Source of the DNA: Streptosporangium subroseum | GTDB lineage: Bacteria > Actinomycetota > Actinomycetes > Streptosporangiales > Streptosporangiaceae | NCBI RefSeq assembly: GCF_900188345.1 | Contig: NZ_FZOD01000001.1 | Location: 1-64,000, forward strand | Reading direction: 5' to 3' | DNA length: 64,000 nt | Shown: positions 8,479 to 17,165 of the stretch, piece after piece | How the letters are laid out: each line of letters starts with the position of its first letter | Numbering within the stretch: the first letter of the stretch is position 1 | The notes under the pieces: model-generated | What the model saw: the letters and a program-made list of their open reading frames with translations, nothing else | Database searches by the model: none | What the model was told of the DNA's origin: nothing | Position numbers and translations under genes: made by a program

Positions 8479-9423
8479 TCAGCGTCTCCGGGCGAGGTCC
8501 GCGGCACCGACCAGACCCGCCGACGCGCCAAGCTCGGCGAGGCGGATCTCGGCCAGGGGACGATGCCCCCGGCCGGTCAGATGAGCGGCGAAGGACTCAC
8601 GGGTCTGATCGAGCCAGAGGTCCGCGGCACGGGAGACGCCGCCGCCGAGGATGAAGCAGCCCGGATCGAGGATCGCGGCGAGGTCTGCCAGGCCCCGGCC
8701 GAGCCACTGGGCGATGGAGGCGAACGCGGCCAGTGCCGCCGGGTCTCCCTGCCTGGCGGCTTCCGTGACCTCGGGACCCTCGATGAGGTCGGGCGTACCA
8801 CCGGCGATCTTCAGCAGCTGGGCGGCCTGTTCGGGGTTGGCTTCCGCGCTCTCCCTGGCGTCGATCACCAGGGCGCTGCCGCTGGCGTACTGCTCCCAGC
8901 AGCCCAGGTTGCCGCACCCGCACAGACGCCCCTCGGGGACCACCTGCATGTGGCCGAGCTCGGCGCCCATGCCCCAGCGCCCTCGGTAGAGGGAGCCGTC
9001 GAGCACGATGCCGCCGCCGATGCCCGTGCCGACGGTCACGCACACCACGTGGGTCTCGCCCCGCCCCGCGCCGAACCTGGCCTCGCCCCACGCCATCGCG
9101 TTGGCGTCGTTCTCCACCACGACGGGCAGGCCGACGAGGTCGGACACCTTCTTCTGCAGCGGTTCCTCGCGCCAGGCGAGGTTGGGGGCGAAGCGCACGA
9201 TGGCGCGGGTCTCGTCGACGAACCCGGCGGCGCCGAGGCCCACGGCCTCGATCTCCCTGCCCTTCCCGAGCTCCAGGACCACGTCGCCGATCGTGTGGGC
9301 GACCTGCTCCGGGTTCTCCGCCGGAGTGGGCCGCAGAAGATGCTCGACGATGTTGCCGTCCTCGTCCACAACTCCCGCCGCGACCTTGGTACCGCCGATG
9401 TCAACGCCGATGGTCAGCGCCAT
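8479..9423 (-). CDS. glkA: ROK-family glucokinase
   Basis: This enzyme phosphorylates glucose with ATP in the cytoplasm. In streptomycetes the orthologue also mediates carbon catabolite repression. Motifs include the ATP-binding DIGGTKVAAGVVD at the N-terminus, ENDANAMAWGEARFGAG, the ROK signature and the zinc motif CGCGNLGCWEQYASG. At 314 residues it is the usual length. The ATG has a GGAGAGGGTGG site. It is the last gene of a minus-strand run with DUF5304 and ArsA-like genes, the same arrangement as around S. coelicolor glkA (from memory of that locus). Confidence 0.93.
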   Translation of the reverse strand: MALTIGVDIGGTKVAAGVVDEDGNIVEHLLRPTPAENPEQVAHTIGDVVLELGKGREIEAVGLGAAGFVDETRAIVRFAPNLAWREEPLQKKVSDLVGLPVVVENDANAMAWGEARFGAGRGETHVVCVTVGTGIGGGIVLDGSLYRGRWGMGAELGHMQVVPEGRLCGCGNLGCWEQYASGSALVIDARESAEANPEQAAQLLKIAGGTPDLIEGPEVTEAARQGDPAALAAFASIAQWLGRGLADLAAILDPGCFILGGGVSRAADLWLDQTRESFAAHLTGRGHRPLAEIRLAELGASAGLVGAADLARRR

Positions 9424-9449
9424 TGTGCATCCACCCTCTCCCCCTGGGC

Positions 9450-10202
9450 TCACCCCAGGTCGATGTGCTCCACGGGAGTTTCTTCCTGTCCGCGCTCCCG
9501 CGCCCGCTGTGCGGACGAGGGCTTGTTCAGCCCGTCGACGGCCGACTTGAACGCGGCGAACAGCTCGGTACCGGCCTGCATGAGGTGATCGGTGACCGCG
9601 CCGCCCGACTCGCGCTGCGCGGCCATCGCGCGGCAGACAGGACAGGCCCGGCAGATGTATTCGTCGTGTTCGGAGATCGCTTCCTCCCACACGTCCTGGC
9701 TTTTGCCCCGTCCACCGCCGGAGAACGCGCTGCCGAATCCGCTCATGGTGCCCTTGATCAGATTCTTGCGCAGTTCCCTGGCGGCTTTCTGCTGGAGCGT
9801 CTCGAAAAGCTTGAACGCCTCTTCGGTCGCGGCGCTCAGCGGATCCCGGTCGCTGCCGGTCCGCTCACTCCGGGTCCGTCCGGCCCGCTCGTCACGCCCG
9901 GCCCACTCGGACCGCTCATCGCGTCCGGGCCGCTCTGTCCGCTCGGACCGCTCGGCGCGTTCGTCTCGTCCGGACCGCTCGGCCCGCTCAGTCCGCTCGT
10001 CTCGCCCCGGCCGCTCGGTCGGCTCAGCGCGCTCGGCGCGTTCGGTCGGCTCGGCGCGCTCGGCGCGGTCGGTCGATTCCGCCCGCTCAGCCGGCTCGGA
10101 CCGCTGGGTCCCGCCCGCGGTCTCGGTGCTCTCCGCCTTCTGCGCCGGCTCGGCGTGCGTGGCTTTCTGGTCCTTCTGGGCGTCATTCGTGTTCTCTGTC
10201 AT
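9450..10202 (-). CDS. DUF5304 family protein with charged repeat domain
   Basis: This is a 250-residue actinobacterial protein of unknown function. Residues 1-125 are a low-complexity, probably disordered region built from repeats of the type ERAEPTERAERAEP and RPGRDERTERAER. Residues 125-250 form the conserved domain with a zinc-like CRACPVC cluster and helices around it. It overlaps the ArsA-like gene by 20 bases and lies 26 bases before glkA, so the three are probably cotranscribed. The repeat half is far longer than the conserved half would need. Confidence 0.82.
   Translation of the reverse strand: MTENTNDAQKDQKATHAEPAQKAESTETAGGTQRSEPAERAESTDRAERAEPTERAERAEPTERPGRDERTERAERSGRDERAERSERTERPGRDERSEWAGRDERAGRTRSERTGSDRDPLSAATEEAFKLFETLQQKAARELRKNLIKGTMSGFGSAFSGGGRGKSQDVWEEAISEHDEYICRACPVCRAMAAQRESGGAVTDHLMQAGTELFAAFKSAVDGLNKPSSAQRARERGQEETPVEHIDLG
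9850..10110 (-). repeat. In-frame repeat tract encoding the Arg/Glu-rich domain
   Basis: The plus strand shows a long run of degenerate nine-base steps such as GGCCGCTCG and GACCGCTCG, with CGCTCGG recurring. It encodes alternating Glu-Arg-Ala/Thr/Ser and Gly-Arg-Asp-Glu-Arg units. Copy number is likely to vary between strains. Confidence 0.7.
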
Positions 10203-11364
10203 CAGGCCCTCCCGACTCGAACCGTACCCGGAGAAACCCGTCTCGGAGCGCGGCTTCCCTTACGGACCTGCGGGCCAGGGCGGCCGGCAGGGCGAGGACC
10301 CGGCGGTAGGAGCCCACGTTGATGATCAGCTCGTCGCCCTTGCGTGAAAGATCCACCTCTCCCTTCCCCGCGAGCGGCAGGGACAGGATCAGCTCGCCCT
10401 CGGCGGTGATCCGCAGCGGCGGGTCCACGGTGGGCGGGGCGAAGGGGTCGGCGTCTCCGTACATGACCTCGGCGACCCGGGCGAGGGCGTCGGGACCGAC
10501 GGGCTCGGCGTCCAGGTAGGGCACGATGTGGATGGGCAGCGGGGCGAAGGACTGCTCCACCTCGGCCAGGTGCCTGGACTGGGCCTCCACCCATCTCTGC
10601 CGCCACGGGTCGGCGCCCTCGGCGGGGAAGACCCGGTTGGCGATCACCGCGTCGACGCGGTAGCCGTACAGGCTGAGAGAGGTGAGCGTACGGCGGGCCT
10701 CGGCCAGCACGACGGCCTCGGGGGTGAGCACCAGCCGGACGCTCGTGCCGGGCCCGGTGAGAAGCTCGCGCACCTCCAGCAGGCTCCGATGGAGCCGCTC
10801 CCCCGCGCCGACCACGTGATCTCCCGGCATGCTGACCTGCGCCAACCGGCGGACCAGCGGCGAGAGGGCACGGAGGAGCCGCCTGCCGACCGGCAGCAGC
10901 CGGTTCATGTGCCAGTCGAGGGCCTCGGGCAGCGCGAGGAGGCGGAGCGTCTCAGCCGTGGGAGCGCAGTCGATGACGATCACTTCCCAGCGCCCGGTGA
11001 GGGCCTGCTCCCGGAGCTCCAGCAGGGCGATGATCTCCTCGGCGCCGGGCAGCACCGTGATCTCCTCGGCCGTGATCTCGTCCAGGCCCAGCTCCGCGAA
11101 GACGTCCCTGGCGTAGTCGCGCAGCTCGCCCCACTGGCGCTCCAGCGCCTTCTGAGTGTCCACCTGGTAGAGGTAGAGACCGGGCGCGACCTCGGTGGGC
11201 TCGTCGGCGACGCTCACGCCGAGCGCGTCGGCCAGTGAGTGCGCGGTGTCGGTGGAGACCACCAGCGTCTTGAACCCTGACCTGGCCGCGAGGGTGGCCG
11301 TGGCCGCCGCGGCGGTCGTCTTGCCCACGCCGCCCTTGCCCGTGAACAGCAGAACCCTGCTCAC
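10183..11364 (-). CDS. ArsA/GET3-like ATPase
   Basis: This is a 393-residue soluble P-loop ATPase of the ArsA/TRC40 family. It has the deviant Walker A FTGKGGVGKTT at the N-terminus, STDTAHSLADALG (switch I) and IVIDCAPTAETLRLL (switch II). A C-terminal beta domain (from about residue 320) resembles the small alpha-crystallin-like extension seen in actinobacterial homologues. No arsenic-resistance genes are nearby, so a chaperone-like or regulatory role is more likely than arsenite export. The start is the GTG 11364 after a run of G; the upstream frame is poorly conserved. It heads the DUF5304-glkA run. Confidence 0.88.
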   Translation of the reverse strand: MSRVLLFTGKGGVGKTTAAAATATLAARSGFKTLVVSTDTAHSLADALGVSVADEPTEVAPGLYLYQVDTQKALERQWGELRDYARDVFAELGLDEITAEEITVLPGAEEIIALLELREQALTGRWEVIVIDCAPTAETLRLLALPEALDWHMNRLLPVGRRLLRALSPLVRRLAQVSMPGDHVVGAGERLHRSLLEVRELLTGPGTSVRLVLTPEAVVLAEARRTLTSLSLYGYRVDAVIANRVFPAEGADPWRQRWVEAQSRHLAEVEQSFAPLPIHIVPYLDAEPVGPDALARVAEVMYGDADPFAPPTVDPPLRITAEGELILSLPLAGKGEVDLSRKGDELIINVGSYRRVLALPAALARRSVREAALRDGFLRVRFESGGPDDREHE

Positions 11365-11458
11365 GCGACCCCCCGGGGAGGCGGCTGGGGGCACGCCCTC
11401 GCCGCCGGACCGTGTGCCGGGGAGGCTGTGAGGGTTCGGGCTCGCCCGCCCTGCTCTC

Positions 11459-11896
11459 TCATGAGGTTTCGACGCGCTTCTTCAGTCCCTTCAGGGCGGT
11501 GTCGACGATGACCTTCTCCGCCTTCCGCTTGATCATGCCGATCATCGGGACCTTGAGATCGACGGCGAGCTCGTACGTCACCTCGGTACCGCTGCCCACG
11601 TCGGCCAGGCGATAACTTCCGGTGAGCTTCGAAACCATCTTTCCCGCCTCGACGATGCTCCAGTCGACGGAGTCCTCGTCGTGCCAGGTGTAGCCGAGGG
11701 TGTATTCGTCGCTGATCACGCCCGCGTCCAGGACGAACCTGACCGTCTCGGGGCGGCCGTCCTCCCCCGTGGAGAGGAGTCGCGCGGACTTCACCTGACC
11801 CGCCCACTCCGGGTAGGAGCCGAAGTCGGCGATCACCGTCATGATGGTCGATCGGCCCGCGCCGATCGTGATGCTTGAGGTGGTGCGATCAGCCAT
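11459..11896 (-). CDS. SRPBCC (START-like) family protein
   Basis: This is a 145-residue hydrophobic-ligand-binding fold protein of the polyketide cyclase/START type. Typical features are IADFGSYPEWAGQVKSARLL near residue 25, a central YTWHDEDSVDWSIVEAGKM strand pair and a long C-terminal amphipathic helix ending GLKKRVE. It sits directly upstream of the ArsA-like gene. A TACGGT hexamer ends six bases before the ATG, so the mRNA is probably leaderless. The ligand is unknown. Confidence 0.85.
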   Translation of the reverse strand: MADRTTSSITIGAGRSTIMTVIADFGSYPEWAGQVKSARLLSTGEDGRPETVRFVLDAGVISDEYTLGYTWHDEDSVDWSIVEAGKMVSKLTGSYRLADVGSGTEVTYELAVDLKVPMIGMIKRKAEKVIVDTALKGLKKRVETS

Positions 11897-11959
11897 GGGC
11901 TTACCGTACTGGTTCGTCGTTTCCTCGCGAACCTCTGACGCACCGGTCTCGTCTCCGGC

Positions 11960-12727
11960 TCACCACTCGAGCACGAAGGGGACTCCCCTGTTGCGGAAAT
12001 GCCCCACGTTGAGACATTCGGTCTTGCCGATGCGGGTACGGCTGGCGAGCGGCTGGTGCACGTGCCCGAACAGGGCGTAGCGCGGCTGAGTCCGCCTGAT
12101 CGCCTCCAGCGTGGCCTCGCTCCCCCGCTCGAAACGCCGGGCGACCACGTCGTAGAGCAGCTCGGGGACGGCCGGCGGGATGTGGCAGCAGAGCACGTCC
12201 ACCTTGCCCACGGCCTCGACCTTGCGGGCGAACTCCTCGTCGTCGATCTCGTTCGGCGTCCGGTACTGCGTGCGCAGACCGCCCCCGACGAAGCCGAACC
12301 GGAGCCCGCCGATCTCCACCGTCTCCCCGTCGAGCACGTGGTGACCCTGCCTGACGTACTCGGGCCAGTAGCGGGGAAGGTCCACGTTGCCGTGGGTGAT
12401 GTAGGCGGGGGTGGGCATCGCGGCGAAGATCTCGCCGTACTGCCGCCGGACGGAGCGTTCGATGTGCTCGCGCGGATCGCCGTCCAGCGACGCCCAGAGG
12501 GCGGCGGACATCGTCCGCGCCTCGTCGAACCGCTTGGCCGTGCGCAGCGCGATGAACTCCGCCGTCCTCTCCACCCCGAACAGCTCGGGAAAGATGCCCT
12601 GGGAGTAGTCGTCGTAGTCGACGAACAGGATCAGGTCGCCCAGGCAGACGAGTGCGTCGGCACCGTCGCCCGCACGAGCCAGAGCGTCGGCCCTTCCGTG
12701 CACATCACTGACGACATGAACCCGCAT
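11960..12727 (-). CDS. Metallophosphoesterase
   Basis: This is a calcineurin-like phosphoesterase with 255 residues and all binuclear metal motifs in order: SDVHGR near the N-terminus, LGDLI, THGNVD, CCHIPP and GHVHQ near the C-terminus. No signal peptide is present, so it acts in the cytoplasm. It lies upstream of the SRPBCC gene and divergent from fadD. A TAGGAT hexamer ends seven bases before the ATG with no ribosome site, which suggests a leaderless transcript. Its substrate cannot be told from sequence. Confidence 0.88.
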   Translation of the reverse strand: MRVHVVSDVHGRADALARAGDGADALVCLGDLILFVDYDDYSQGIFPELFGVERTAEFIALRTAKRFDEARTMSAALWASLDGDPREHIERSVRRQYGEIFAAMPTPAYITHGNVDLPRYWPEYVRQGHHVLDGETVEIGGLRFGFVGGGLRTQYRTPNEIDDEEFARKVEAVGKVDVLCCHIPPAVPELLYDVVARRFERGSEATLEAIRRTQPRYALFGHVHQPLASRTRIGKTECLNVGHFRNRGVPFVLEW

Positions 12728-12882
12728 GCCGGATATCCTAACTATCTACCGGTCGGGGCACGAGCAGGCAGCCCAAATGCGACGGGAGCGGTGAGTGCGT
12801 CGTCCTGCGGCCTCACCTGGCGGCTTGGTACGGTGGAATTGTCCTCGTAACACCTGGGTGACGGATCTACCTGCACGTAACT

Positions 12883-12892
12883 TATCGCGATA
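12883..12892. promoter_or_regulatory. Palindrome in the fadD promoter region
   Basis: TATCGCGATA is a perfect ten-base palindrome 45 bases before the fadD start, in the shared divergent promoter region. It could be an operator for a TetR-type fatty acid regulator. No such regulator is in the window. Confidence 0.3.
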
Positions 12893-12936
12893 GCTTCCAG
12901 GCAGCCCATCGATCCGTGCGTCTTCAGGAGTGATCC

Positions 12937-14730
12937 GTGCGCGAGTACAGCGTCCCCGTGCTGGTGGATGTCCCTCTCTCCGCCACCATGACCGACACGG
13001 TGTTCCAACGCGCCGACGAGGAGCCGGGCGTCGTCGCCCTGCGTCGCAAGACCGGCGACGACTGGACCGCCGTCACCGCGAAGGAGTTCCGCGACCAGGT
13101 CGCCGGGGTGGCCAAGGGGCTGATCGCGGCCGGTCTCGAACCGGGCGACCGGGTGGCCCTGATGTCGCGCACCCGCTACGAGTGGACCGTGATCGACTAT
13201 GCGATCTGGTCCGCCGGCGCCGTCGGCGTGCCGATCTACGAGACCTCCTCCGCGGACCAGGTCAAGTGGATCATCTCCGACAGCGGCGCGAAGGCCGTGT
13301 TCGTGGAGCTGGAGTCGCACGAGGAGACCGTGCGCGAGAGCGTGTCCGAACTGCCGGAGCTCAAGAACGTCTGGCGCATCGAGGGCGGCGCCCTGGACGA
13401 GCTGACCGCGAGCGGTTCCGGAGTGTCCGACGAGACGCTGGCCGAGCGCAGGACCGCTCGCGGCGGCACGGACCTGGCGACCATCGTCTACACCTCGGGC
13501 ACCACCGGCAGGCCCAAGGGCTGCCGCCTGACCCACGACAACCTGCTGTTCACCGCCAGAAACGTGGCGCAGGGTCCCCTGGAGTCGCTCTTCACCGAGG
13601 AGGGCCGGGCCGCGCTGCTGTTCCTGCCGCTCGCGCACTCCTTCGCCCGCATCATCGAGGTCGTGCTGGTCGAGACCGGCACGATCCTCGCGCACACGCC
13701 GAACATGAAGAACGTCGGCCCCGACCTGCAGGGCTTCAGGCCCACGTTCCTGCTGGGCGTGCCCCGGGTGTTCGAGAAGGTCTACAACGGCGCCGAGCAG
13801 AAGGCCACCGCCGACGGCAAGGGCAAGATCTTCCACGCCGCCGCCGACACCGCCGTCGCCTGGAGCCGGGCGCGGTCGGCGGGCGGCCCCGGGCTCGGCC
13901 TCAAGCTCAAGCACGCCGCGTTCGACAAGCTGGTGTACGGCAAGCTCCGCGCCGCCACCGGCGGCCGACTGTCGGTCGCGGTGTCCGGCGGCTCCGCCCT
14001 GGGCGAGCGGCTCGGCCACTTCTTCCGCGGCGTCGGCATCGAGGTCTTCGAGGGCTGGGGCCTGACCGAGACCTCCGCGCCGTCCACGGTCAACCTGCCG
14101 GGGGCCAACAAAATCGGCACCGTCGGCAAGCCGTTCCCCGGTGTCACGATCGGCATCGGCGAGGACGGCGAGGTGCTGGTCAAGGGCCGTCACCTCTTCG
14201 ACGGCTACTGGAACAACGCCGAGGCCACCGCCGAGGCGATCGACACGGACGGCTGGTTCCACACCGGCGACGTCGGCGAGCTCGACAAAGACGGCTACCT
14301 GCGCATCACCGGCCGCAAGAAGGAGATCATCGTCACCGCCGCGGGCAAGAACGTCGCCCCGGCCCCGATGGAGGACCACATCCGCGCTCACCCGCTGGTC
14401 AGCCAGGCGCTGGTGGTCGGCGACGACAGACCGTTCGTCGCGGCGCTCGTCACGCTGGACCCCGAGGCACTGGAGCAGTGGAAGGCGGCCAACGGCAAGG
14501 CGGGGGCCACCCTCGCCGAGCTCAGCACCGACCCGGCCGTCCTCGCCGAGGTGCAGAAGGCGGTGGACACCGCCAACAAGTTCGTCTCCAAGGCCGAGCA
14601 GATCAAGAAGTTCACGGTGCTCGACGTCGACATCACCGAGGAGAGCGGGCACGTGACCCCGACCCTCAAGGTCAAGCGCAACATCGTGATGCGCGACTTC
14701 GCCAAGGACATCGACGCCCTGTACGGCTGA
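12937..14730 (+). CDS. fadD: Long-chain fatty acid-CoA ligase
   Basis: This AMP-binding enzyme activates fatty acids to acyl-CoA by way of an acyl-adenylate. The 597-residue product has the P-loop TIVYTSGTTGRPKGC near residue 190, GWGLTETSAPSTVN (A5), DGWFHTGDVG (A7), RITGRKKEIIVTAAGKN (A8) and the catalytic Lys near the end (TPTLKVKRN). The sequence follows the FadD15/FAA1-like actinobacterial group. The GTG start has an AGGAG site. It is single-gene and followed by a strong hairpin. Confidence 0.93.
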   Translation: MREYSVPVLVDVPLSATMTDTVFQRADEEPGVVALRRKTGDDWTAVTAKEFRDQVAGVAKGLIAAGLEPGDRVALMSRTRYEWTVIDYAIWSAGAVGVPIYETSSADQVKWIISDSGAKAVFVELESHEETVRESVSELPELKNVWRIEGGALDELTASGSGVSDETLAERRTARGGTDLATIVYTSGTTGRPKGCRLTHDNLLFTARNVAQGPLESLFTEEGRAALLFLPLAHSFARIIEVVLVETGTILAHTPNMKNVGPDLQGFRPTFLLGVPRVFEKVYNGAEQKATADGKGKIFHAAADTAVAWSRARSAGGPGLGLKLKHAAFDKLVYGKLRAATGGRLSVAVSGGSALGERLGHFFRGVGIEVFEGWGLTETSAPSTVNLPGANKIGTVGKPFPGVTIGIGEDGEVLVKGRHLFDGYWNNAEATAEAIDTDGWFHTGDVGELDKDGYLRITGRKKEIIVTAAGKNVAPAPMEDHIRAHPLVSQALVVGDDRPFVAALVTLDPEALEQWKAANGKAGATLAELSTDPAVLAEVQKAVDTANKFVSKAEQIKKFTVLDVDITEESGHVTPTLKVKRNIVMRDFAKDIDALYG

Positions 14731-14743
14731 CGCCGCTCCGATC

Positions 14744-14779
14744 GGCCGCGGGGACCCGGACGGGTCGCCGCGGCCTTTC
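14744..14779 (+). terminator. Terminator of fadD
   Basis: GGCCGCGG pairs with CCGCGGCC, and an inner GACCCG pairs with CGGGTC. The stem is followed by TTTCT. Confidence 0.8.
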
Positions 14780-14891
14780 TGCGTTCCCACCCGGGCCGCC
14801 CCGGACGACGCCGTACGAGCCGTTTTCCCCGGGCCGCCCGAGGCGCCTTGGGCCGCCGTGAGCCGCCGTGAGCCAAAGCACCATAAATCAA

Positions 14892-14940
14892 CAATGATGC
14901 GAAAAGTTCATTGACAAGTCCTGGCGTTCGATCTTCTATG
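14892..14940 (+). promoter_or_regulatory. Promoter and candidate operator of the sugar ABC operon
   Basis: A consensus TTGACA at 14911-14916 is followed after about 18 bases by TCTATG/TTCTAT near 14934-14940. The inverted repeat CAATGA (14892-14897) and TCATTG (14908-14913) overlaps the -35 box, so a repressor could act here. The stretch is AT-rich compared with its surroundings. Confidence 0.6.
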
Positions 14941-14994
14941 TGATGAAACGTGAGGGATTTCGGGGGAACATGAGCACTTCGGTCAGGAGAAGCC

Positions 14995-16293
14995 ATGACC
15001 CACCCACTGCCGATGTCCCGCCGGACCATGCTTCAGAACTCGCTGCTCGGAGCCGCCGCGTTCGGCGTCCCGGCCATCCTGGCCGGCTGCTCCAACCCCG
15101 CTGACCAGGGCACTCCCGGCACCGGCGGAGCCGCGGCGCGGGGCACGGTCTCCGTGGGCTCGAACGCCTCCGACGAGGTTCCCAAGAAGGCGCTGCAGAC
15201 GGTCGTGCAGGCGTTCACCCAGGCGGACGTGAAGATCAACACGGTTGACCACAACACGTTCCAGGAGAACATCAACCGCTATCTCCAGGGCAGGCCGGAC
15301 GACGTGTTCACCTGGTTCGCCGGTTACCGGATGCGGTTCTTCGCGGAGCAGGGGCTCGCGACGGACATCTCCGACGTCTGGCAGGGGATCGGCGCCGACT
15401 ACACCCCCGCCTTCAAGCAGGCGGCCACGGGCTCGGACGGCAAGCAGTACTTCGTGCCGTTCACCTACTACCCCTGGGCCGTCTTCTACCGCAAGAGCGT
15501 GTGGGAGGAGAAGGGCTACGCGGTTCCCAAGACCCTCGACGAGTTCACCGCGCTGGCCACGAAGATGAAGTCCGACGGGCTGGTCCCGATCGCCTTCGCC
15601 GACAAGGACGGCTGGCCGGCGATGGGCACCTTCGACATCGTCAACATGCGGGTCAACGGCTACGACTTCCACATCTCGCTCATGGCGGGCAAGGAGTCGT
15701 GGACCGACCCCAGGGTCAAGCAGGTCTTCGACACCTGGCGCGGGCTCCTGGAGCACCACCAGCCGGGCGCCAACGGGCGCACCTGGCAGGAGGCCGCCCA
15801 GTCGCTCCAGCAGAAGAAGACGGGCATGTATCTCCTGGGCATGTTCGTCGCCCAGCAGTTCCCCGAGAGCGACCTCGACGACCTCGACTTCTTCGCCTTC
15901 CCCGAGATCAACCCGCAGTTCGGTCAGGACTCGGTGGAGGCGCCGATCGACGGCTACATGATCTCAGCGAAGGCCAGGAACGTGGAGGGTGCCAAACAGC
16001 TGCTCAAGCACCTCGCCTCCGCCGCGTCGCAGAACGTGGCGACCAAGCTCGACCCCGGCACGCTCGCCGCCAGTTCCAAGGCCGACACGAGCGGCTACAG
16101 CGCGCTGCAGAAACGCGGCGCCGAGCTCGTCTCCCAGGCCGCGCACATCTCCCAGTTCCTCGACCGCGACACCCGCCCCGACTTCGCCTCGACCGTCATG
16201 ATCCCCGCCCTCCAGCGGTTCATCGGCAAGCCCGACGACATCGACGCCCTGCTGAAGGACATCGAGGCACAGAAAACCAACATCTTCCGGTGA
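14995..16293 (+). CDS. Carbohydrate ABC transporter substrate-binding lipoprotein
   Basis: This 432-residue lipoprotein binds a sugar outside the membrane for the importer encoded downstream. The N-terminus has a twin-arginine-like MSRRTMLQ followed by a hydrophobic core and the lipobox LAGC near residue 32. The rest is a family-1 extracellular solute-binding protein (FTWFAGYRMRFFAEQGLATDISDVW, GYMISAKARN). AGGAG precedes the ATG. The stop overlaps the next start by four bases (GTGA). No ATPase gene is present, so the operon probably shares an MsiK/UgpC-type ATPase encoded elsewhere. Confidence 0.92.
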   Translation: MTHPLPMSRRTMLQNSLLGAAAFGVPAILAGCSNPADQGTPGTGGAAARGTVSVGSNASDEVPKKALQTVVQAFTQADVKINTVDHNTFQENINRYLQGRPDDVFTWFAGYRMRFFAEQGLATDISDVWQGIGADYTPAFKQAATGSDGKQYFVPFTYYPWAVFYRKSVWEEKGYAVPKTLDEFTALATKMKSDGLVPIAFADKDGWPAMGTFDIVNMRVNGYDFHISLMAGKESWTDPRVKQVFDTWRGLLEHHQPGANGRTWQEAAQSLQQKKTGMYLLGMFVAQQFPESDLDDLDFFAFPEINPQFGQDSVEAPIDGYMISAKARNVEGAKQLLKHLASAASQNVATKLDPGTLAASSKADTSGYSALQKRGAELVSQAAHISQFLDRDTRPDFASTVMIPALQRFIGKPDDIDALLKDIEAQKTNIFR

Positions 16294-17165
16294 CGCGCCT
16301 GCGAGCCCGTCGTCACTCCTCGCGCGACGTGGTCGTCCTGAGCATCGGGCTGGGCGTCGCGATCGGCGTCAACGTGGCCTTCATCTGGGGGCCCACGCTG
16401 GCCTCGATCGTGCTGTCCGGCACCGACTGGAACGGCATCTCCGAGATCCGCTGGGTCGGCGTCGAGAACTACCACGACCTCGCCACCTCCTATCCGCCGT
16501 TCTGGACCGCGGTCCGCAACAACGTGCTCTGGCTGGCCTTCCTCGGCCTGGTCGCGACCCCGTTCGGACTGTTCTGCGCGGTGCTGCTCGACCGGCGCAT
16601 CCGGTTCTCCCGCCTCTACCAGGGCGCGCTCTACCTGCCGGTGGTGCTCTCCCTGGCGGTGGTCGGCTTCATCGCACAGCTCGTCTACTCCCAGGACTAC
16701 GGCGTGCTCAACGCGGTGACCGGGAGGGAGACCGACTGGCTGGGCGATCCCTCGGTCAACATCTGGGTCGTCATGGTCGCGGCGGCCTGGCGGCACGTCG
16801 GTTACGTGATGATCATCTATCTCGCGGGCCTCAAGGCGGTGGACCCCGCCCTGAAGGAGGCCGCCGCGATCGACGGCGCCAGCGAGACGCAGGCGTTCTT
16901 CCGGGTGGTCTTCCCCACGCTCCGCCCGATCAACGTCATCGTCCTCGTCATCACGGTCATCGAGGCGTTGCGCGCGTTCGACATCGTCTACGCCATCAAC
17001 AAGGGCAGGAACGGCCTGGAGCTGCTGTCGGTGCTCGTCACCGAGAACATCGTCGGCGAGGCCAGCCGGATCGGCTTCGGCTCGGCGATCGCGGTCGTCC
17101 TGCTGGTGATCTCGATGGGATTCATCATCGTCTATCTGACGCAGCTCTTCAGGGAGGAGCGGTGA
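16290..17165 (+). CDS. Sugar ABC transporter permease (MalF type)
   Basis: This is an integral membrane permease of 291 residues with six predicted helices. The EAA loop that contacts the ATPase reads EAAAIDGASETQAFFRVVFP near residue 192. Its GTG start overlaps the binding-protein stop, and its stop overlaps the second permease, so the three are coupled. A long overlapping reading frame upstream in the same phase is a shadow of the binding-protein gene. Confidence 0.92.
   Translation: MTRLRARRHSSRDVVVLSIGLGVAIGVNVAFIWGPTLASIVLSGTDWNGISEIRWVGVENYHDLATSYPPFWTAVRNNVLWLAFLGLVATPFGLFCAVLLDRRIRFSRLYQGALYLPVVLSLAVVGFIAQLVYSQDYGVLNAVTGRETDWLGDPSVNIWVVMVAAAWRHVGYVMIIYLAGLKAVDPALKEAAAIDGASETQAFFRVVFPTLRPINVIVLVITVIEALRAFDIVYAINKGRNGLELLSVLVTENIVGEASRIGFGSAIAVVLLVISMGFIIVYLTQLFREER

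Noticed and set aside
12742..14790. Long minus-strand open frame opposite fadD
   Set aside because: High-GC codon bias makes the antisense frame open; the product is repetitive Val/Asp/Gly-rich sequence with no domain, whereas fadD on the plus strand is certain.
15501..17165. Plus-strand 554-codon protein
   Set aside because: The first part is a shifted reading of the substrate-binding protein gene; the permease begins at 16290.
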